This document shows, piece by piece, positions 58,166 through 64,000 of a DNA stretch of 64,000 bases. A program made the position numbers and the translations under genes. The notes beneath the pieces were generated by a model, which saw nothing but the letters and a program-made list of their open reading frames with translations, ran no database searches and was not told the DNA's origin. Origin of the DNA: Isoetes taiwanensis (lineage: Eukaryota; Streptophyta; Lycopodiopsida; Isoetales; Isoetaceae); contig JAJEKV010000005.1 in assembly GCA_021234155.1 (NCBI GenBank), positions 188,001-252,000 of the forward strand. Direction: 5' to 3'. Within the stretch, counting starts at the first letter, position 1, and each line of letters starts with the position of its first letter.

Positions 58166-59719
58166 ATGTTCTAATTTGCTCTTCTCTGCAGGGGTTGGTG
58201 GTGCGGCTTACCTTGTCCATGCCATGCATGTTAGTTCCTTCTAACCATTTACGGGTATTTTTTGGGGTTCTTTTGAGTTGCTGCAGGTTTTTTGCGGTCG
58301 TGTGGGGATCCTGCTTTTTCGACTTCGCCATCGACATGTCTCCTTCGTCTCTCCGGCTTCCGCCATCTTATGGGGTCGTGCTAGAGTTGTGTTTGCCAGC
58401 ACATCCTCTTTTCTGGTTCTCCAGGCAACACATTCGGGGCTTCTACCGTCCTCTGGGGTCCTGCTCTCTTTGGGTTCGCCGTCCCTCCATCTTCTTCGGT
58501 TTTCCAGGCATCACATTCAAGGTTGTTGGCGACCATTTCTCATTAGGGTTTTCCTCGAAAACCCGAAAGGGCGGGGTTTTTTATCCCGGTGAGAAGTTGT
58601 CGCCATTGCCCTTCTATGTTGCCTGTGCACATTTCTTTTTATTGGGTAGTCTGATATTGTTCCTATGGTCGGCTACCCCTCTCTCTTCCTCAAAACCATT
58701 GTATACTGCTGCTGTGATGAATGCGAGTCCCTTCCCAGAATTGCACTTTATGTAGATGACTATATTATGGCTGCCAATAGTAGTAAACGTATGAATTATT
58801 GCATAAACTTTTTGAAGACTAGATTTCAAATGTCAGACCTAGGGAACTTAAACAATTCTTGGGCGTTGAGGTTGAAAGAGACAGGCAGAAGAAAGTGCTT
58901 AGGTTAAAGCAAAGCAAGCATATAGATAATATGTTTAAAAGATTTAGACTTGAAGATGCTAAGTGTGCCAAAACTGTGGTACCTGGACACAAACTAAGAA
59001 TGAGAACCCTTTATCCAAACAGGAGAAAGCAGGAGTGGGAAACGTCCCTTATAGGGCTTTGTTGAGCTATCTACTCTACTTAGCAAACAATACTCAACCT
59101 GACATTTCTTATAGTAAATGTACCGAGAGGAAAAAATCAGAATCCCAGCAGAGATCATTGGCTAGCTGCAAAAAGAGTTTTGAGGTGCTTAAAGGGCACA
59201 AAAATCATAGGATCACATTTAGTTTAGTGAATTTAAACTTGCAGGCCTACAATGATGCAGACTGGGGAGGTGACCTTAGCTCAAGGAAATCCACCTCTGA
59301 TTATGTAATTTATTTAGGAGGAGGTGCCACCACATGGAGATGTAAAAGACAAAGTGCCATAGCCATGTCATTTGCAGAATGTTGCATTTGAGGAATTAAA
59401 ATGCTTGTAGGAAAGGCCAATTAGCCAAAGTTGCATTACTATTGTCAAAAATCTAGTAGAATATAAAATGACCAAACACATCGAGTTTAGCATTATCAAA
59501 GTTCTTGCTACTAAACGATACATTGAAATGAAATATATAAGCACAGTTGAACACGTCGCAGACGTGTCTATGTGACCGCAGTTCTCTGCATATTGCTCTC
59601 GGAATAGTCACTGAAGAGGTTGAGTTGATAAATGGTTCATAGATTGCATTATATTGATGTGACTTAACTATACAAGAAACTTATCGCATACGTGCTAGAA
59701 CATGCAAGATTTGAACCTG

Positions 59720-59721
<2 letters not shown>

Positions 59722-59753
<32 letters not shown>
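59722..59753. repeat. Poly(T) run, 32 bp
   Basis: Uninterrupted T on the plus strand. It could be the poly(A) tail of a minus-strand retroposed sequence ending here, but nothing recognisable lies next to it. Confidence 0.9.
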
Positions 59754-59755
<2 letters not shown>

Positions 59756-59951
59756 CTTGTGTTCAATGCTCGCACGATAGAAGGATGCTAACCATAACAT
59801 ATTGCCCCCCACCTTAAGCGTGAGTTCATGACTGGGAATCCTAGAGAGTGTGAAATTATTCAAAAATCAATGAAATGAACTTATTAACTACTATGACAAA
59901 ACTCTATGCATTGTTTCTGAACTGCAATAAGAAATAAAGAGAACATTCACC

Positions 59952-60420
59952 TTTGCAGGACTCTGGCTGAAAAATAGATCCTTGATGAGGCCCTTGTCAA
60001 ACTCCAGAGCTGTGGGCAGTTTTGAATTTCCATTCTGGTACACAAATCTTTGGGCCTTGAGCAACAAATCATCTTTACATAGTCAATCTTTTACTTCTCA
60101 TGAATATAGTCGATTATTCACAACCTGCCCACCAGCCCAAATGGTATTTTCAAAGGGCTGCTAAGTTACTTATTCCAACTTAAACCTAATTCTAGAGGGC
60201 ATTCTTAATTACCTCTGCTGAGAACACGTCGAATGCTCTTTGTCCATCTGATACCATGGCAGTAGTTATAAACACAACCTTTGCAATCTTTTTAGGAAAT
60301 CTAATCTTTCACCTTCCAGTTTGGAGTTGAAGGGCAAACCTTTTGCCTTGCAGATGCTGCTCCTTTTTCAAACTCACAGATTGTTGCAAATATGGCATGT
60401 TGGGCCTCGTCAAGACTTCA
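59952..60420 (-). other. Exon-like pieces of an unrecognised gene (minus)
   Basis: 59952-60062: LKAQRFVYQNGNSKLPTALE with EFDKGLIKDLFFSQSPAK, ending at a GTGAATG donor. About 60297-60410: after a TTTCCTACAG acceptor, DEAQHAIFATICEFEKGA is readable in one frame and EVLTRPNMPYLQQSVSL in another. About 60205-60285: VVFITTAMVSDGQRAFDVF. These look like protein but match no family I can name, and they do not match diacylglycerol kinase although they lie downstream of that fragment. Confidence 0.3.
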
Positions 60421-60599
60421 TCTGTAGGAAAACATCAGAGTCCAACAACGAAAAGGAAGTCTTTTAATGTTCGGTGAAAAAATAGACAATTTGATGGGTT
60501 CTGAAATCATTTATAAGCTACTGGTTCCAAATTATGTGGTTATGATGAAAATTTAATAGCATAGGGATATAATTAGCGATATAATTAATAATACTGTTG

Positions 60600-61027
60600 C
60601 TGCTCTGTGGACAAACAGATTCAGAAAAAACAAAATATATGAGAGGCATTGCATACTGTGTGCCTGCTGGAGATGCTAATGCTGGTCTACCAATACTGCC
60701 AAGTGTGGGGAAAGCAAGACTATCCATGCAGACACAGCAAGTTCTGGCACGAGGACGCAACCCACTAGTTGTTTCTTGGACCCAAAGATGTGCTGTATTG
60801 GGGGCCTTTAATTTGCCTCTGGTTTTCTTTTTGGCTCTAGCTGCAGCTTTCATCCAATGAATGGTCAACTTCCGCTGCCATAGGATTGCAATATATGCAA
60901 ACATAAGTGCCAAAGCTACTGTCAACCGTAGCCATGGCAATGAGATGATAGAGGTTGGAAGTGCCCAAAATGAAAAAGGAAACCCACATATGATCTGAGA
61001 GCACTCTGCAGTCTTATTAGTGTCCAT
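60600..61027 (-). pseudogene. Diacylglycerol kinase (DGK1/2-like) first-exon fragment
   Basis: DGK phosphorylates diacylglycerol to phosphatidic acid; plant group I enzymes have an N-terminal membrane segment and two C1 domains. From the ATG at 61027: a membrane helix (LRLTVALALMFAYIAILWQR), a basic stretch (MKAAARAKKKTRGKLKAP), then RTCCVCMDSL, the start of the first C1 domain. The frame then slips: the next C1 residues (RHTVCNASHIFC, matching R.C.TICGAAAHFNC-type sequence) lie in another frame near 60650, with one metal-binding Cys replaced by His. No catalytic domain exon was found in the 1.5 kb downstream that I examined most closely. Confidence 0.65.
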
Positions 61028-61684
61028 CTAAGTGTCTTCTTTCGTCCTATACACACTGCCATAATGCCACCGTACCTGTCATATGCCAAGAGGATTTGAT
61101 TGAACTGATTTCAGGGGGGTTGCCATATTTGATTGATGTATCTGCAAAAGCATAAAATTGTATATTAGGGCACAATGCCCCATCTACAACAACACTAAAA
61201 ATCTGTCCACTAAAAAGGTGAGATCGATGACTTGTCCAACTCTCAAATCGCTCAACTGCAACCGAAGAAAATGCTTGACTCCAGCTCCCATAACTCTGAG
61301 TCCGGTGTTCCAAAGCTTGAATCTTTCATTGCAGAGCCTAATTTTGAGATATAAGTAATTCAGATCTCTGAGAAACAGTTAAGAACTTCATTCTGCCAAA
61401 ATTGAGCGGGCTCCAAAATCTTCTCCCTCAGAATCCATACATCTATGTCTGTCACTAAGATGAAACCCCCCATCGGTTCCATGGGGTGTGCGTCTGATGC
61501 ATTGGGCTGCTTTAAAGAAATGGGGCTCTAAAATCAAATTCAAATAGCATAGAGAAGAGCTTTCAAACAACTTGGGTTGCTCTATTTTGTTCAGGGAAGG
61601 TCGACGCATCCAGAAGGGGCGAAGAAGGTCTGCTCTTTATTCCACGTCTGTTTATTCTCAGAAAAATCTCAATTCGAAAAAGGC

Positions 61685-62034
61685 TTTAAGTAGAGGACAT
61701 AGAGCCTCCGGAAGCCTCTAAGAGCTAAAACCACAGTTCTAAGCTGTTTATGCCCGTTATTAGACAGATTGGCCGGTCAGCTTTGTGTGCAAATGCCTTC
61801 CCATAAATTTTCATCAGATACAGCTTTTTTCCATCGATTATTTACATAGGCCGACCCTAGCCAGACTCTTTGCATCCAAAAAGCCAGAATTTTGAAAAGC
61901 AAATCGTCATTTTCTTCCACTGGCAAACTTCCCCAATTTCTGCACCGCTTCAAACCTCCATATCTCTGTCTATACTGTTCTTGCGAATCGGATTTGAGGC
62001 GAAAACTGTCGGATTTGGGGCCAGGAAGCAGCAT
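61685..62034 (-). pseudogene. GID2/SLY1-like F-box gene remnant
   Basis: GID2/SLY1 proteins are the F-box subunits that bring DELLA repressors to an SCF ubiquitin ligase in gibberellin signalling. The minus frame from about 62034 reads RNWGSLPVEENDDLLFKILA (F-box), VNNRWKKAVSDENLWEGICT, a TGA where Trp is expected, then LRTVVLALRGFRRLYVLYLK, which matches the GID2-specific LR.VV..L.GFRRLH..Y block. It then stops at about 61688. The C-terminal LSL motif region is not found. There is one stop inside the diagnostic block and degeneration in the F-box middle (FWMQRVWLGSAY). Confidence 0.68.
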
Positions 62035-62099
62035 TTTGATCGAAAAAAACTACAAAGATATGGAGCGAATTTAACTCCGAGAGAAGAATGCTAAGCTCC

Positions 62100-64000
62100 A
62101 AGTAAACTTTACATTTGCCATGCCCAACGAAACTAAAACTAAGCTTGAACTAACGCTTAAGGTGGGTGCCCCATCATTGGTGACATCCCCAATATTGGCG
62201 CCCCAAATGGAAATTTTTTTGTGAGGCGGCTTCACCTTATTGGCGCACCACGACTCCTCAAAAGCGAGGGTTATTGTTCGGGAACCCTAACCCTGCTCTC
62301 CACGATGGCAAACCCTAACTTTGGCGATGGCGACAAATAGATTCCATAGTGGTTAGGCAGTTACACCGTGTGGCGAGTGTCTCGGATCTTGATGGCTCTT
62401 GTATTTCCCTCTTGCACAACCATGGATTCCTCCATGGATTCCTTTATTTTAGAGCGAATTTTGCACAAACTTTACTTCAGAAAATATTGGAATGCCTATT
62501 CTTCACATTTCCCTCCAAAATTTGGAGGTCTTTCATGGATTTGGCGCCTCATTTCAGCTAGACATCATCTGGATCAATGACATGGAGCCTCCTTGGCAAG
62601 ATCTTAGCTGCAGTTGGATGGATCACTGACCTGGAAGAGTCCAGGACCCTTGATTCTGTGTTAGTTCACTTGCTTACAGGTATAAATGGAGTAAACAAAG
62701 CCGAGCTGAGACTAGGAAAGCTTCTTAGAGGGAATCGTCATGTAGCTTTTCCTCCAATCTTGAACTCCTTGTTGCTGATGAATTACCTACTTTTCCTCTA
62801 AAATGACTAGATCTTTCAGGCCCTAAGGTATTTCTGCCTAAAAGAATTCATGCGGTTGTAGATCATGATTGAAGTGCACTGGTATTTTTTTTATTTATGG
62901 GCAGATCTATGAGCCATTTGTTCTGTTATTGCAGATTATGAGCTGGTATAGCAGGCTACAGAGAGATGAAGTTCTGGCAGACTGGAAAAAGGATAGCTGT
63001 CTTTGCATGTTTAGTGGGGTCGTTGGTTGCTGGATGCCATAGCCAAATTAGATTCTATATCTTTCAAAAAGAGCTACCAGTGGTATGATAATCCAGAAAA
63101 TTATGTGCTAAATTTTTGATCTGGTAATTGTTAGTAATAAGTATACTTTCTGGCAGCTTCTGGAAGCTAGGCACGGAGAGAGAGCGTTGTTGCAAAAATA
63201 TCTTGGTATATATTACACAATAAGCATATCATGCAGGCTTGAACCACATATAATTCAGCTTCTAATTTTTGTTTTTGTTTGTATTGTTTCTCCAGAACTG
63301 AATAGAGCTTTAGTTTGGTATATTTCCATTCAAATCTGAATGAATATAACAGACTTGAATGCTAGGGACTGCTCTCTAATGCTGTGATGGTGAGGCTACT
63401 GAGGTTCTGAATCATGGTGTTTTTTAGTGGCCCTGGCGGGCCAGTTGGCCACACATTCACATATTTCGTAAAATAGTCGGCCACGCCAGAGTAGGATGCA
63501 TTCTCACCATGACCAAAGGGTGGTGGCCAGTTCAAATCACTATTTCATTAAATTCGCTTCATAAGTGGCCAATTCGATATTTGCCAAATCTTTAAATCCC
63601 TATGGCGTGGCCATTCCAAAATTTTATATGCACTAGCAACTTGTTGTGGTGGCCATTTAAACCATAATTTTATATTTCAAGTGCTATGGCCAAGCTCTAC
63701 ATTGGCCAAGTGTAAGGACATAATTTTGCCACTTGTAGGGGGCTGAAGGCTTTTTTAATTTAGCCATAAAGTTCTAAAAACATTTCTGATGATATAGTTT
63801 TTTTTTCTTTGGATCCTTTTTTTTTTAATTTGATTTGCAAATTACATCCCAAATTTGTTCTTCATCGTCCAGCTTGAATATGCACTTCATTGCCCCAACT
63901 CAAATCAAGGTTAGTTTCTATTTACCAAGTACTTGCAATATGGCTTTGGGTGACATCAGTCCTACCAACTCCATTTGTGTTTTTGCCTAAATTCAACATG
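62100..64000. other. No gene assigned at the right end
   Basis: 62349-62580 and 62577-62801 hold modest plus-strand frames (for example ERILHKLYFRKYWNAYSS, LDSVLVHLLTGINGVNK) without known motifs. 63430-63720 repeats the word TGGCCA and its variants every 20-60 bp. Nothing supports a functional gene. Confidence 0.45.

Larger units (their letters stand above)
57479..58739 (+). mobile_element. Hairpin-array element family, 1.26-kb copy (E1) inside copia-2 RT
   Basis: Starts TCGATCCGAGCCATCGGATC (perfect 8-bp stem CGATCCGA/TCGGATCG with a 4-base loop), has a TATA box CTATATAG at +45, a hairpin array at 57985-58165, two roughly 80-bp imperfect internal repeats near 58345-58520 and ends GAGTCCCTTCCCAGA. 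The RT codons on the two sides join exactly, so both boundaries are fixed to within a few bases. Flanks ATCGCA and ATTGCA look like a 6-bp target duplication with one change. No transposase, poly(A) or TG...CA ends. Confidence 0.82.
57150..59590 (+). pseudogene. copia-2: RT-RNase H fragment split by an insertion
   Basis: From about 57150 the RT fingers read KLTSLRLLIILANALDMELH then MDVKTAFLDA, ending SYCIIA at 57478. It resumes at 58745 with LYVDDYIMAANSSKRM (catalytic YVDD kept), HIDNMFKRFRLEDAKCAKT, VPYRALLSYLLYLANNTQPD, RNase H (AYNDADWGGDLSSRKSTSDY) and TKHIEFSI. Only the 1.26-kb element E1 separates the two halves. Frameshifts at about 58860 and 58990-59000 and several stops also break it. 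No LTRs were seen nearby. Confidence 0.85.

Noticed and set aside
57479-58739. Helitron identity for the E1 family
   Set aside because: It begins with TC, but the 3' end is CCCAGA without CTRR and without an adjacent 16-20-bp hairpin, and the flanks look like a duplication rather than an A/T insertion point.

Overview
This window is nuclear DNA of a land plant. It has plant-type introns (GT...AG, some with T-rich 3' ends), remnants of typical plant genes (aconitase, UDP-glycosyltransferase, vacuolar-type sulfate transporter, diacylglycerol kinase, a GID2/SLY1-like F-box gene) and dense, decayed plant L1-type LINEs and Ty1/copia elements. The low gene density, many broken gene pieces and long AT-rich spacers would suit a large genome such as a gymnosperm, but no sequence feature proves the clade. 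I see no gene that looks fully intact: every coding region I recognise carries a stop, a frameshift, a truncation or an insertion.

Layout. 1-12.85 kb: a minus-strand L1 LINE (LINE-A, running off the left edge) is split inside ORF1 by a 7,225-bp DNA transposon at 4388-11612. That transposon has 16-bp terminal inverted repeats and an 8-bp target duplication, and carries at least eight aconitase exons with their introns. A 551-bp foldback element (7558-8108) lies inside one of those captured exons, so three insertion events are stacked. Two short relatives of the big transposon (12944-13170, 20277-20515) have their own 8-bp duplications. 14.6-16.15 kb: a glycosyltransferase gene with a damaged N-terminus. 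16.7-22 kb: a decayed coiled-coil coding segment, an alternating purine-pyrimidine CATGTG tract, a second foldback copy and a fragment of another LINE type. 22.6-27.8 kb: the last two exons of a sulfate transporter, then a 5'-truncated L1 LINE (LINE-B) with poly(A). 28-39.4 kb: mostly gene-free, with local duplications and a third foldback copy.

39.4-48.9 kb: a decayed gag-like segment, a minus-strand remnant resembling FCP1/NIF (HAD) phosphatases, a structurally complete but mutated Ty1/copia element (41238-46795; 5-bp duplication GATAC) and an unrecognised multi-exon minus-strand gene remnant. 49.3-58.75 kb: three copies of an element family I cannot assign. Each copy starts with a perfect or near-perfect terminal hairpin and has a TATA box at about +45, and all share the same 3' end. 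Two copies carry arrays of short CACC...GGTG hairpins whose stems vary in a compensated way. One copy sits inside a second copia reverse transcriptase gene (57.15-59.6 kb). 59.9-62.1 kb: unrecognised exon-like pieces, a diacylglycerol kinase first-exon fragment and a GID2/SLY1-like F-box pseudogene. 62.1-64 kb: nothing I can assign.

The genes do not form a pathway; what links them is insertion history. The two observations most worth following are the gene-capturing 8-bp-TSD transposon with its short derivatives, and the hairpin-array element family at 49-59 kb.
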